Shown: positions 44,750 to 54,544 of the stretch, in pieces
How positions within the stretch are numbered: position 1 is the first letter of the stretch
Layout of the letters: each line of letters starts with the position of its first letter
Notes under the pieces: generated by a model
What the model was told of the DNA's origin: nothing
Database searches by the model: none
Seen by the model: only the letters and a program-made list of their open reading frames with translations
Position numbers and translations under genes: made by a program
Source: Methylophaga sp.
GTDB taxonomy: Bacteria > Pseudomonadota > Gammaproteobacteria > Nitrosococcales > Methylophagaceae
Direction of reading: 5' to 3'
DNA: 64,000 bases
Assembly (NCBI GenBank): GCA_026988435.1
Contig: JALSLH010000083.1
Location: 1 to 64,000 of the forward strand

Positions 44750-45412
44750 TTAATCATCGCCAGAAAGTGCACCTAAGATGTGTAGTAAAGAAGTGAATAA
44801 ATTCAATATAGATAAAAACAAACTAGCGGTAGCCATAATATAATTTGTTTCACCACCATGAATAATAGCTGATGTTTCATATAAAATAAGACCGCTCATT
44901 ATCAATATGACACCGCCACTCAATGCAAGTGATAGCACAGGTATTTGTAAGAATAAATTCAAAACCATGGCACCGATTAAAACAAATAGACCTACCGCTA
45001 AAAAGCCACCCATAAAACTAAAATCTTTCTTAGTCGTAATAGCATAAGCAGATAATGCGATGAAAATGGCACCTGTTCCGCCCATTGCTGTTGAAACAAT
45101 TGAAGGATCCATAGCTAGGTAGCGCGTTAATATTGGACCGAGCCCAAAACCGAGTAAGCCAGTAAAGGCAAAGATAACTGGAATACCGCTTGCAGAATTA
45201 GCTGTTTTAGGTAAAACAAACCACAGCAATGCAATGGCAATAATATCAGCGACAAGCGCCATGCCAAATCCTGTGCCCATTGCCATGCTGATATAAGCTG
45301 CGATGGCACTAAAAATGAGTGTCATTGATAACAGCATATATGTGTTTTTAATGACTTTGTTAGTTTGGAATATCGATTCTTCCGAACGTGTAACAGTACT
45401 ATTTGATTGCAT
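44750..45412 (-). CDS. yccA: YccA-like Bax inhibitor-1 family membrane protein
   Basis: This inner-membrane protein has 220 residues and seven hydrophobic helices. It starts with a polar N-terminus and NKVIKNTYMLLSMTLIFSAI; GFGLGPIL and LILYETSAIIHGGETNYI are the usual motifs, the last with the conserved acidic and histidine residues. YccA is a substrate and modulator of the FtsH protease in Escherichia coli. It is followed by a strong terminator. The 215 bases upstream to the next element hold no gene. Confidence 0.93.
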   Translation of the reverse strand: MQSNSTVTRSEESIFQTNKVIKNTYMLLSMTLIFSAIAAYISMAMGTGFGMALVADIIAIALLWFVLPKTANSASGIPVIFAFTGLLGFGLGPILTRYLAMDPSIVSTAMGGTGAIFIALSAYAITTKKDFSFMGGFLAVGLFVLIGAMVLNLFLQIPVLSLALSGGVILIMSGLILYETSAIIHGGETNYIMATASLFLSILNLFTSLLHILGALSGDD

Positions 45413-45627
45413 GAAAAGCTCCGTAATGATTCTTAAGTAATAATAAGACTGAACAAAGCCATTTTAAGTTCCTAGTGTTTTGATAGCAAGCTTTAATATA
45501 TTGAATAATAACGTATCATCGCCTTCCTTTTAGGGCGGATAATTAATATTACGGTCAATATTGAACCATCAGGCTAGCTTAGTTTTAGCGATTTCATCTA
45601 TTACTTATGAGCACGGGTATATTAGAT

Positions 45628-45768
45628 TGAGACCTTTGCACGAGTCGCCTTTTTTGCCATGCCTGCGTTAAAAATAGTTTCAAAATGCTCATTTACACCA
45701 GTAAACTGCGCTTTTTCAACTATTTTTGCCTTGTCCTGACAAAAAATACTTATCGTGCAAAGGTCTCA
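45628..45768. mobile_element. 141-bp MITE-like element with 16-bp perfect terminal repeats
   Basis: TGAGACCTTTGCACGA (45628-45643) is the exact inverse of TCGTGCAAAGGTCTCA (45753-45768). GAT flanks both ends directly (45625-45627 and 45769-45771), which fits a 3-base target duplication; AGATT is possible if the repeats are read one base shorter. An inner pair AAAAATAGTT/AACTATTTTT lies inside. It cannot code for a transposase. The 481-bp gap 45413-45893 holds this, the CusR-type operator and the cus promoter region. Confidence 0.78.
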
Positions 45769-45769
45769 G

Positions 45770-45785
45770 ATTACACTTTTGTAAT
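45770..45785. promoter_or_regulatory. Candidate CusR/CopR operator ahead of cusCBA
   Basis: ATTACA-CTTT-TGTAAT is a 6-4-6 palindrome, followed by GAAAAAGTAATC. The same form occurs at 54436-54451 between cusR and the copper block. It is 108 bases from the cusC start. The MITE ends one base away and their target-site bases overlap. Confidence 0.72.
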
Positions 45786-45893
45786 GAAAAAGTAATCTGA
45801 CAGACAGTGCTATACAGATAAAATTCAACATAATTTATAAACTCTAATATCTAACTTTCATCCACAACCAGATAGATCAAGGGAACAATTACA

Positions 45894-47258
45894 ATGACTA
45901 TTTTAAAAAATACAATGATAAATCGATGGAATGTTCAATTAAGTTTGCTTACAAGCTTTTTTGTTATTATCAGCTTATCTGCGCATGCTGATGATTTTAA
46001 TACTAAATTACCTCTTGATTTGGCTATTGAGCAGGCGCAGCAAAATGATCCTTGGATAGCAGAAAATAAATTGAGGCAACAAGCGCTTGATTCACAGTCT
46101 ATTGCTGCTGGTGCATTGCCCGATCCTGTTGCATCTGTTTCTTTGCTTAATATGCCAATTGATGGTTTTGATTTCAACCAAGAAAATATGACCCAGTTAA
46201 AAATGGGAATCAGTCAAATGTTTCCTCGCGGTGATACATTACGTCTTCAAACACAGACGTTACAGCGCTTAAATGAACAGAACCCTTTTTTAAGGTTGGA
46301 TAGAAAAGCACAAATCGCTGTTAAGGTGGCGGCACATTGGTTCGATGTGTTTAATGCTAAAGAAAGTATTCGTCTTATTGAACAAGATCGTGATTTATTT
46401 GAGCAGTTGCTTGAAATTTCTACAGCCAGTTATTCCTCAGCATATGGCGGTACACAGCAGCAAGATGTCGTTCGTGCTCAACTTGAACTCACTCGCTTAG
46501 ACGATCGGTTGACTACATTAAAACAGAAACAAGATGTTGCCCAAAAGAAGTTAAGTCAATGGGTTAGCGGACAGTTTGTTGAGCACTATACCGACTCTAT
46601 GAACGTTTCTTTAGACAGTGCTGACAATCAATCTTTACCTGCTCTGATATTGAAACAACCAGAGTTATTAGAGCTTGATGATGAGATTCTTTCTGAAAAA
46701 CTAGTGAATTACCTCGTTCAGCATCCTGCTTTTTTAGCTCTTGAAAGTCGAATACAAGCGAGTGAGACTAATGTGGAATTAACTAAACAAAAATACAAAT
46801 CACAATGGGGGTTAAATGCAGCTTATAGCTATCGGGCTGATACGCCTAATGGTAGAAGTAGAGCAGATTTTTTATCAGTTGGAATAAACTTCGATTTACC
46901 TCTATTCACTGAAAATAAGCAGGATAAACAACTTCAAGCTTCAATTTCAGAATCAGAGGCGATTAAAACTAAAAAATGGTTATTGCTGCGAAAAATGATT
47001 GCTGATTTTCAGGCTAACAAAGCGCAATTAGAACGGTTAGGACAGCGTTCGCAACTTTATGAGCAAGAGCTGTTGCCAAAAATTCGCGAGCAAGCAGAAG
47101 CGGCACTTACCGCTTATACCAATGATGAAGGTGATTTTGCTGAAGTAGTTCGAGCGCGAATAGATGTATTGGATGCTGAAATAGATAATTTGGGAATCAA
47201 TGTTGATCGCCAAAAAACGATATCACAACTTAATTACTATCTCGAAACAAATAAATAG
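45894..47258 (+). CDS. cusC: CusC-like outer-membrane factor (TolC family)
   Basis: This is the outer-membrane exit duct of an RND copper/silver efflux pump, 454 residues. A signal peptide covers about 1-33 (SAHA-DD). Two OEP repeats are visible, with DLAIEQAQQNDPWIAENKLR near 41 and LPDPVASVSLLNMPID near 76. The long helices (ESIRLIEQDRDLFEQLLEIS) form the periplasmic tunnel. It is the first gene of cusCBA, with 49 bases to cusB, and is preceded by a CusR-type operator. Confidence 0.88.
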   Translation: MTILKNTMINRWNVQLSLLTSFFVIISLSAHADDFNTKLPLDLAIEQAQQNDPWIAENKLRQQALDSQSIAAGALPDPVASVSLLNMPIDGFDFNQENMTQLKMGISQMFPRGDTLRLQTQTLQRLNEQNPFLRLDRKAQIAVKVAAHWFDVFNAKESIRLIEQDRDLFEQLLEISTASYSSAYGGTQQQDVVRAQLELTRLDDRLTTLKQKQDVAQKKLSQWVSGQFVEHYTDSMNVSLDSADNQSLPALILKQPELLELDDEILSEKLVNYLVQHPAFLALESRIQASETNVELTKQKYKSQWGLNAAYSYRADTPNGRSRADFLSVGINFDLPLFTENKQDKQLQASISESEAIKTKKWLLLRKMIADFQANKAQLERLGQRSQLYEQELLPKIREQAEAALTAYTNDEGDFAEVVRARIDVLDAEIDNLGINVDRQKTISQLNYYLETNK

Positions 47259-47307
47259 AGACCCGTCTCAAATAATGATTGGCTATTAAAAGTAAGGAAT
47301 TATAAGA

Positions 47308-48825
47308 ATGAAAGTATTAAAAGGTCTATTGTTACTTGTGCTTGGCGCGGTAATCGGTATCGCCACAATTAAATATTTTATGCCAGATTTAATCTCAGGT
47401 AAGGCCGCAACAGAAATGATGGCCGACGATATGCAAACTGATGAAGATGCCCCTCTTTATTGGGTGGCACCGATGGATCCAAACTTTAAAACTGATAAAC
47501 CAGGTAAATCCCCTATGGGAATGGATTTAATAGCCGTCTATGCAGATAACTCAAATGGACCTGATGCTGGCCCGGGAACAATCAGGATCTCTCCAGATAT
47601 TATTAACAATTTAGGTGTGCGGACAACAATGGTAGTCCGTAAATCATTGCATACAGGTATTAAAACCGTAGGTTATGTTCAGTATGATGAAGACAAATTA
47701 ATTCATGTTCACCCTCGCGTAGAAGGCTGGGTAGAAAGGCTGTATGTTAAGGCATCAGGCGATCCCGTAAAACGAGGCCAGCCATTATATACACTCTACT
47801 CACCTAATCTAGTAAATGCACAAGAAGAATACTTAATTGCTTTGCAAAGAAAAAATGACAGGCTAATTAAAGCGGCCGAAGCGCGATTAAAAGCGCTAGC
47901 GATATCTTCTGGTTTTATTCGAAACTTGAAGAAAAACCGACAAGTTAAACAGTCTGTGACTTTTTACGCACCGCGAACAGGGGTCATAGCAATGCTCAAT
48001 ATCCGCGAAGGTTTTTTTGTGAAGCCCGATGTAACGCTGTTATCGATTGGTGTGCTGGATGAGGTGTGGGTTCAAGCTGAGGTGTTTGAACGCCAGAGCG
48101 GACAAGTAAAAGTAGGGCTACCTGTAACGATGACGCTAGATTACATCCCGGGTAGAGAATGGCAAGGCAAGGTGGATTACATCTACCCCACATTAGAAGC
48201 TTCAACACGTACTTTACGAGTACGCTTACGTTTCGCTAATAAAGATCGGGCATTAATGCCCAATATGTTTACTCAAATTACTATTCATGCTGATAAAGCG
48301 CAGCCCGTTTTATTATTGCCTCGTGAAGCGGTGATTCGAACAGGAGATATGGACAGAGTCGTATTGGCGTTAGGAGAAGGTGCCTTTAAAGCTGTGCAGG
48401 TGAAAACGGGCCGGTCAGATGATAATAATATTGAGATATTAGAAGGTGTGACTGAGGGTGAACAAGTCGTTACATCAGCACAATTCTTGATTGACTCTGA
48501 ATCGAGCAAAACATCTGATTTTAAACGGCTAAACCATGGAATGGATATGAGCATGGAAGGTGATAAAAATGATGATATGACCGCAGAGGTGAACGGTGTA
48601 ATAAATTCTATAATGATAGACCATAGGATGATTAATATTAGCCGTGATGCCATTCCAAAATGGAATAGAGAGGCTGCGACAGTCGATTTTATAGTCGACA
48701 AACAAGTAGACCTTACTGTTCTAGAAAAAGGAAGTAAAATTCACTTTGTATTTAAAATGGATAATGGCGGTTTTATGATAACTGATATCCAGCCTCAAGA
48801 TAATAAAGAAGGAGCTGAACAATGA
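47308..48825 (+). CDS. cusB: CusB-like periplasmic adaptor with C-terminal CusF-like domain
   Basis: This adaptor has 505 residues. An N-terminal membrane anchor (about 1-22) is followed by a methionine-rich heavy-metal-binding segment, YWVAPMDPNFKTDKPGKSPM with GMDL. The hairpin, lipoyl and beta-barrel domains are typical (GWVERLYVKASGDPVKRGQ, SPNLVNAQEEYLIA). The C-terminal about 75 residues (ADVNG-type, AEVNGVINSIMIDHRMINIS) match the CusF copper chaperone fold with its Met/Trp-type site (IPKWN). It connects CusC and CusA and can pass periplasmic copper. It overlaps cusA by 4 bases. Confidence 0.92.
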   Translation: MKVLKGLLLLVLGAVIGIATIKYFMPDLISGKAATEMMADDMQTDEDAPLYWVAPMDPNFKTDKPGKSPMGMDLIAVYADNSNGPDAGPGTIRISPDIINNLGVRTTMVVRKSLHTGIKTVGYVQYDEDKLIHVHPRVEGWVERLYVKASGDPVKRGQPLYTLYSPNLVNAQEEYLIALQRKNDRLIKAAEARLKALAISSGFIRNLKKNRQVKQSVTFYAPRTGVIAMLNIREGFFVKPDVTLLSIGVLDEVWVQAEVFERQSGQVKVGLPVTMTLDYIPGREWQGKVDYIYPTLEASTRTLRVRLRFANKDRALMPNMFTQITIHADKAQPVLLLPREAVIRTGDMDRVVLALGEGAFKAVQVKTGRSDDNNIEILEGVTEGEQVVTSAQFLIDSESSKTSDFKRLNHGMDMSMEGDKNDDMTAEVNGVINSIMIDHRMINISRDAIPKWNREAATVDFIVDKQVDLTVLEKGSKIHFVFKMDNGGFMITDIQPQDNKEGAEQ

Positions 48826-51800
48826 TTGCAGGTGTTATTCGTTGGTCAGTTAATAATCGTTTTTTTGTAATACTGGCAGCATTGATCATTGTAGGTCTGG
48901 GTCTTTATTCTGTTAAAAACACACCTCTGGATGCTATACCTGATTTATCTGATGTACAGGTGATTATCAAAACGAGCTATCCAGGGCAAGCACCACAGGT
49001 AGTAGAAGACCAAGTAACGTATCCCCTGACAACAGCGATGTTATCTGTTCCGGGCGCCGTTACCGTTCGTGGTTATTCTTTTTTTGGCGATTCTTACGTT
49101 TATATAATTTTTGATGAAAAAACAGATTTATATTGGGCAAGAAGTCGGGTGCTTGAATATTTAAGTCAGGTCGCACCAAATTTGCCGCCAACTGCTAAAC
49201 CCCAGTTGGGACCCGATGCTACTGGTGTTGGTTGGGTTTATATCTATTCTTTGATTGATAAAACAGGTCAAAATGATATTAGCCAACTGCGAAGTATTCA
49301 AGATTGGTTTTTAAAATATGAATTACAGACCGTGCCAGGGGTTTCTGAAGTATCAGCTGTTGGTGGTATGGTCAAACAATATCAGGTTCAAGTTGATCCT
49401 GATAAGTTACGTGCTTATGGCATTCCACTGACACAAATCCAAGTGGCTATTCAAAGGGGTAATCAGGAAATTGGTGCGTCAGTAGTTGAAATGGCCGAAG
49501 CCGAATATATGGTGAGAGCGACAGGTTATATAAAAGGTATTGATGATCTCAACACCATACCGTTAGGCGTGAATAATAATGGCACGCCCTTATTATTAAA
49601 AGATGTGGCAGAGATCAGTACAGGCCCACAAATGCGTCGAGGCATTGCCGAATTAAATGGTGAAGGTGAAACTGTGGGGGGTATTGTAATTATGCGTTTT
49701 GGTGAAAATGCTCAAACCACCATTAATGGCGTAAAAGCTAAACTGGAAGAATTAAAAGCAGGTTTACCAGAAGGTGTTGAAATTGTAACTGTCTATGATC
49801 GCAGTGCCTTGATTGAGCGTGCGGTTGAAAATCTAGGACACAAATTATTAGAAGAATTTATTGTGGTGGCGTTTGTCTGCATGATATTTCTTTTTCACAT
49901 TCGGTCATCCTTAGTGGCTATCATCAGTTTACCGGTCGGTATTTTAGCCGCATTTATCATTATGCATGCTCAAGGAATCAATGCCAATATCATGTCATTA
50001 GGAGGTATTGCAATCGCCATCGGCGCCATGATTGATGGGGCTATTGTGATGATTGAGAATATGCATAAACACATGGAACGTACGCCATTAACCAAAGAAA
50101 ATCGTTGGCAAATTGTAATTGATTCAGCGACAGAAGTAGGGCCAGCGCTCTTTTTTAGTCTATTGATTATTACTATCAGCTTTGTGCCCGTTTTTACATT
50201 AGAAGCACAAGAAGGGCGCATGTTTGCGCCATTAGCGTTTACTAAAACGTATGCGATGGCAGCATCAGCTTTTCTTGCGATCACCTTGGTGCCTGTATTA
50301 ATGGGCTATTTTGTGCGAGGCAAGATTTTGCCTGAACATAAAAACCCGATTAATCGCTTATTAACGGGGATGTATATGCCCGCATTAAAAGGTGTATTAA
50401 AGTTGCCGTTACTGACAATAGTAGTTGCAATAGTGATTGCTGTGATTGGCTTTATGCCGGCTAAAAATATTGGTAGTGAATTTATCCCACCTTTAGATGA
50501 AGGTGATTTGATGTATATGCCTACAACGTATCCTGGTATATCTATTGGTCAAGCACGACAATTACTACAACAAACGGATAAATTGATTCGTACAATACCA
50601 GAAGTAAAAACGGTATTTGGTAAAGTGGGAAGAGCTGAAACGGCAACCGATCCAGCCCCGTTAACCATGATAGAAACCTTTATTCAACTCAAGCCTCATT
50701 CAGAGTGGCGTGAGGGCATGACTACGGAAAAACTTAAAAAAGAACTGGATAACTTGATTAAGTTTCCTGGTGTAACGAATGCTTGGGTTATGCCGATTAA
50801 AACGCGAATTGATATGTTAGCAACCGGTATCAAAACTCCCGTAGGAATAAAAGTAGCCGGGCCCGATCTACAGATCATTCAACAAATAGGACAGCAATTA
50901 GAAACAATCATTAAGGATGTTCCCGGCACGGCCTCTGTTTATTCAGAACGCGTTGCAGGTGGTCGTTATATTAAAATCGATATTCAACGTGAAAAGGCTG
51001 CACGTTATGGTCTTAATATTGCTGATATACAACAAGTAATAGCCACAGCAGTTGGGGGGATTAATGTTTCTCAATCTGTCGAAGGACTAGAACGTTACCC
51101 GATCAATATTCGCTATCCACAAGATTATCGAAATTCACCTGAGCAAATGGCTTTATTGCCGATAGTAACGGCAAAAAATGAACGTATCGCATTGGGGGAT
51201 GTGGCAGAAATTTATATTGAAGATGGTCCCCCCGCGATTAAAAGTGAAAATGCACGGCTTAATGGTTGGACGTATATCGATATTGAAAATGTAGATGTGG
51301 GTACATATGTGGTAGATGCACAAAAAATAGTGAAAGAGCAAATAGAACTACCCGCAGGCTATTCTTTAATTTGGTCAGGACAGTATGAATATATGCAACG
51401 GGCCAAAGAAAAGCTGACCTATGTAATTCCACTTACATTAGCGATCATTATTATTCTGCTTTATATCAATTTTCGCCGTGTTGCAGAAGTGGCGATTATT
51501 ATGGGGACACTGCCATTCGCAATGGTGGGAAGTATCCAGTTAATGGTGTTTCTTGATTTCAACTTTTCCGTTGCTGTTGGCGTTGGTTTTATTGCCTTAG
51601 CCGGAGTGGCTGTAGAGATTAGCGTCATCATGCTGATATATCTTAATCAAGCTTATGAACGTATGCGTAGTGATTGCGAACAGCAAGGCATTAAACCGAC
51701 CATTGACATACTTCGTCAGGCAATTATAGATGGTGCAGGCATGCGCGTTCGTCCTGTTATGATGACAGCTGCAGCCATTATTGTCGGGTTATTGCCTGTT

Positions 51801-51959
51801 ATGTATGGCACGGGAACAGGGTCCGAAGTAATGAGTCGAGTTGCCGCCCCTATGGTTGGAGGCATGATAACGGCACTAGTTATGACTTTATTAGTATTAC
51901 CTGCAGTTTATTTTGCATGGAGAAAATATTCTATCAAAAAAATAAGCAACCCATATTGA
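48822..51959 (+). CDS. cusA: CusA-like RND heavy-metal efflux transporter
   Basis: This proton-driven inner-membrane pump has 1045 residues with twelve membrane helices and two large periplasmic loops. NTPLDAIPDLSDVQVIIKTSYPG, PLTTAMLSVPGAVTVRGYSFFGDSY and the relay segment GAMIDGAIVMIENMHK are CusA/CzcA signatures. TRIDMLATGIKTPVGIKVAG keeps the CusA methionine near the copper site, which favours Cu(I)/Ag(I) over zinc. It ends the cusCBA operon. Confidence 0.95.
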   Translation: MIAGVIRWSVNNRFFVILAALIIVGLGLYSVKNTPLDAIPDLSDVQVIIKTSYPGQAPQVVEDQVTYPLTTAMLSVPGAVTVRGYSFFGDSYVYIIFDEKTDLYWARSRVLEYLSQVAPNLPPTAKPQLGPDATGVGWVYIYSLIDKTGQNDISQLRSIQDWFLKYELQTVPGVSEVSAVGGMVKQYQVQVDPDKLRAYGIPLTQIQVAIQRGNQEIGASVVEMAEAEYMVRATGYIKGIDDLNTIPLGVNNNGTPLLLKDVAEISTGPQMRRGIAELNGEGETVGGIVIMRFGENAQTTINGVKAKLEELKAGLPEGVEIVTVYDRSALIERAVENLGHKLLEEFIVVAFVCMIFLFHIRSSLVAIISLPVGILAAFIIMHAQGINANIMSLGGIAIAIGAMIDGAIVMIENMHKHMERTPLTKENRWQIVIDSATEVGPALFFSLLIITISFVPVFTLEAQEGRMFAPLAFTKTYAMAASAFLAITLVPVLMGYFVRGKILPEHKNPINRLLTGMYMPALKGVLKLPLLTIVVAIVIAVIGFMPAKNIGSEFIPPLDEGDLMYMPTTYPGISIGQARQLLQQTDKLIRTIPEVKTVFGKVGRAETATDPAPLTMIETFIQLKPHSEWREGMTTEKLKKELDNLIKFPGVTNAWVMPIKTRIDMLATGIKTPVGIKVAGPDLQIIQQIGQQLETIIKDVPGTASVYSERVAGGRYIKIDIQREKAARYGLNIADIQQVIATAVGGINVSQSVEGLERYPINIRYPQDYRNSPEQMALLPIVTAKNERIALGDVAEIYIEDGPPAIKSENARLNGWTYIDIENVDVGTYVVDAQKIVKEQIELPAGYSLIWSGQYEYMQRAKEKLTYVIPLTLAIIIILLYINFRRVAEVAIIMGTLPFAMVGSIQLMVFLDFNFSVAVGVGFIALAGVAVEISVIMLIYLNQAYERMRSDCEQQGIKPTIDILRQAIIDGAGMRVRPVMMTAAAIIVGLLPVMYGTGTGSEVMSRVAAPMVGGMITALVMTLLVLPAVYFAWRKYSIKKISNPY

Positions 51960-52262
51960 CATCAAGTTCACGCAGGCAATTTGTACAAGGTCTAGTTGCC
52001 GGTGGCAGGGCAAGAGCATATTAAATAATTTTCAGTTTTTAAAAGAAAATATAGACAAGTATCCAATACCTTGGTCATCCCGGTGGGCTTTTTAGCCGGG
52101 ATCTACTCCAATTGACCTAGATTCCGGCTAAAAACCTGCCGGAATGACAACTTGTTTAGTATAGAGCTAAGAGTTAATGACTTTCCAAGTTATTTGAGGA
52201 TAAACTAGCTTGTTGTTTTTTATAATGCTCTTGCCCTGTTGCTGGTGGCGCTGTACTTGTTC
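51960..52262. repeat. 303-bp gap between cusA and cusS: dispersed repeat plus inverted pair
   Basis: No gene is seen between the convergent cusA and cusS. Two CCGG palindromes lie at 52074-52149 (GTCATCCCGGTGGGCTTTTT and GATTCCGGCTAAAAACCTGCC). Outside them an inverted pair CAGGGCAAGAGCAT (52006-52019) and ATGCTCTTGCCCTG (52225-52238) faces inward. No typical U-tract terminator is present. Confidence 0.6.
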
Positions 52263-53663
52263 TCATCCTGAATTAAGCTTATTTAGCTGTATGGGAAGTA
52301 TGATCTGAAACTGTGTTTTTAATTCATCTGAGGTGACGTGAATGCTTCCACCATGGGCTTCAACGATTGATTTAGTAATTGCTAAGCCGAGCCCTGTACC
52401 TTCACTGGTGCGTTGGCGCGATGGGTCGACCCGGTAAAAGCGGTCAAATAATTTAGGTAAGTGCTTTGAAAGAATGGGTTCCCCTGGATTCTGGACAATA
52501 ATACTGACACGATTTTGCAGACGGTCAAGCTTTATGATGACTGTTTGACCTTTGGGTGTATGTCGTATTGCATTAGAAACTAGATTACTGATTGCACGCC
52601 GGAGCATAAGACGATTACAGCGAAGTTGAAGGGTCCCTTCAACAAGCAAAGAAACCTCATTATCTTCCGCCCAAGCTTCATAATAATCAAATAAGTTTTG
52701 TACCTCTTCATATAAATCGACATCTTCCATCTCAATTGGGTCGATTTTATTATCCGTTTTAGCTAAAAATAGCATATCAGCAATCATTTGAGATAACCGG
52801 TCAAATTCTTCCATATTAGAATAGAGAACCTCTTGGTATTCTTCATTTGAGCGTATACGTGAAAGAGCAACTTGCGTTTGGGTAGTTAAGTTAGTGACAG
52901 GGGTACGTAACTCATGTGCAATATCAGCAGAAAAGTTCGAGAGTTGGTCGAAAGCTTTATCCATTCGTATCAATAAATCATTAAATGAGATTGCCAAGTC
53001 GGAGAGTTCAATGGGCACATCATTTGGATTAAGACGTGTACTTAATTCGTTACTACTAATATGGCTAATTTGATTCGTAATATGACGTAAAGGACGGTGC
53101 CCATACCGTACGGCCAACCAACTCATTAAACTCATCATGAGAATACCTAATAGCACCATTCCCCATAAAATAAGGCGGAAATTAGCGATGAAGTGTTGGT
53201 GAAAGTCAGTAGAAATGGCAACGATAATAGTATAAGGGGTGTAAGTGTCGTTGTTAGCTGACTGGATCAATATACGGTAATGGTTTTTGTCATTGCGCCA
53301 TTTTTGAACTATTTGCCGCAGAGGGGCTGATGATAAAGGTATAGGAACTTGAGCAAGGTCTAGCTCTGGACTATTGTAGAGCAGGTTACCACTGCGATCA
53401 ATGATGCGAAGTAAAGGATGATGGTGGCCGATTAATATATCGTCAAACCGTTGCTTTATTTGTACTATATCTTGATTGACATTGAGTGATTGTAGCAAGG
53501 GAATAACGGCATCAGAAATGAGTTTTAGCTCTTTTATATCTCCCATTTCAAAGTGTTTTTCGATAGAGCGCTCCATGACCCAACCAAATAAAAGAAAGAC
53601 AAAGGTTGCAACAATGCTGAACAGCAATGTGAGTCGTAATCTGAGAGAAGTAGGCTGCGCCAT
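52263..53663 (-). CDS. cusS: CusS-like heavy-metal sensor histidine kinase
   Basis: This kinase has 466 residues. Two membrane helices (about 11-30 and 163-184) enclose a periplasmic sensor domain with a histidine-rich stretch GHHHPLL (79-85). HAMP follows, then the phosphoacceptor His250 in SADIAHELRTPVTNL, and ATPase boxes SNLVSNAIRHTPKG, QNPGEPI and GTGLGLAITKSI. It fits the CusS/CopS family of periplasmic copper sensors. The gene follows cusR by 2 bases and is convergent with cusA. Confidence 0.92.
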   Translation of the reverse strand: MAQPTSLRLRLTLLFSIVATFVFLLFGWVMERSIEKHFEMGDIKELKLISDAVIPLLQSLNVNQDIVQIKQRFDDILIGHHHPLLRIIDRSGNLLYNSPELDLAQVPIPLSSAPLRQIVQKWRNDKNHYRILIQSANNDTYTPYTIIVAISTDFHQHFIANFRLILWGMVLLGILMMSLMSWLAVRYGHRPLRHITNQISHISSNELSTRLNPNDVPIELSDLAISFNDLLIRMDKAFDQLSNFSADIAHELRTPVTNLTTQTQVALSRIRSNEEYQEVLYSNMEEFDRLSQMIADMLFLAKTDNKIDPIEMEDVDLYEEVQNLFDYYEAWAEDNEVSLLVEGTLQLRCNRLMLRRAISNLVSNAIRHTPKGQTVIIKLDRLQNRVSIIVQNPGEPILSKHLPKLFDRFYRVDPSRQRTSEGTGLGLAITKSIVEAHGGSIHVTSDELKTQFQIILPIQLNKLNSG

Positions 53664-53665
53664 TA

Positions 53666-54349
53666 TTAAATCTTATCAGCTGTATCTAGCATATAGCCCA
53701 TTCCTCGGACAGTATGGATAAGTTTATTTTCGAAATCATCATCAATTTTGGAGCGTAAACGACGGATCGCGACGTCAATAACATTAGTATCACTGTCAAA
53801 ATTCATATCCCAAACCTGAGAAGCAATGAGTGAACGAGGCAAGACTTCACCTTTATGGCTGATAAGCAACTCCAAAAGCAGAAATTCTTTAGCTGTCAAA
53901 TTTATTCGTTGTTGGGCCCTGATTACGCGATGACGAGTTAAATCCAATTCTAAATCGGCAATGCTTAGAACATTATCCCTTGGTGTTTTGGTACCACGTC
54001 TTATGATGGTCCGGACTCGTGCTAATAGCTCAGAAAAAGCAAAGGGTTTAACCAAATAATCATCAGCGCCTAATTCTAGGCCTTTAACTTTATCTTCAAT
54101 ACTATCTCGAGCAGTAAGAAATAATACAGGCATGGTCTTATCTGCTTCCCGTAATGATTTTAATATATGCCAACCATCAAGATCGGGTAGCATTACATCC
54201 AAAATTACTAGATCATAATGCTCTGTCATAGCATGGTGATAACCGTCCAGACCATTATTAACGAGATCAACGACGAACCCAGCTTCACTCAGCCCTTGTC
54301 TAAGGTATTCACCTGTTTTAACTTCATCTTCAACTATGAGTATTTTCAT
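53666..54349 (-). CDS. cusR: CusR-like OmpR-family response regulator
   Basis: This regulator has 227 residues. The receiver domain carries the phosphorylated Asp51 ([14 protein letters not shown]), Thr in LFLTARD and Lys in YLVKPFAF. The winged-helix domain ends with [16 protein letters not shown] and [12 protein letters not shown]. It is followed by cusS and should bind the ATTACA-N4-TGTAAT sites before cusC and in its own upstream region. The start at 54349 is the first ATG. Confidence 0.93.
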   Translation of the reverse strand: MKILIVEDEVKTGEYLRQGLSEAGFVVDLVNNGLDGYHHAMTEHYDLVILDVMLPDLDGWHILKSLREADKTMPVLFLTARDSIEDKVKGLELGADDYLVKPFAFSELLARVRTIIRRGTKTPRDNVLSIADLELDLTRHRVIRAQQRINLTAKEFLLLELLISHKGEVLPRSLIASQVWDMNFDSDTNVIDVAIRRLRSKIDDDFENKLIHTVRGMGYMLDTADKI

Positions 54350-54435
54350 CTATTGAACGTGCCTTGATTAAATTCAGAATTCTCACTGATAGATGAAGAC
54401 TACCTGATATTATCTTTAATTAAAAGAATTGTCTC

Positions 54436-54451
54436 ATTACAAATTTGTAAT
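54436..54451. promoter_or_regulatory. Candidate CusR/CopR operator in the cusR / copper-block intergenic region
   Basis: ATTACAAATTTGTAAT is a perfect 16-base palindrome followed by GAAAAGGTCA. It matches the site at 45770 in both half-sites and in the GAAAANGT extension. It lies 87 bases from cusR and 94 from the divergent TRASH gene, so it can serve both directions. Confidence 0.78.
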
Positions 54452-54544
54452 GAAAAGGTCACAAAATAGACAGGGAATACGCTTTAATATTTGACTTGTA
54501 AATAGAAAGTTATAGGTCTGAAGTTAAAGGGGGAGGATGGTTTA

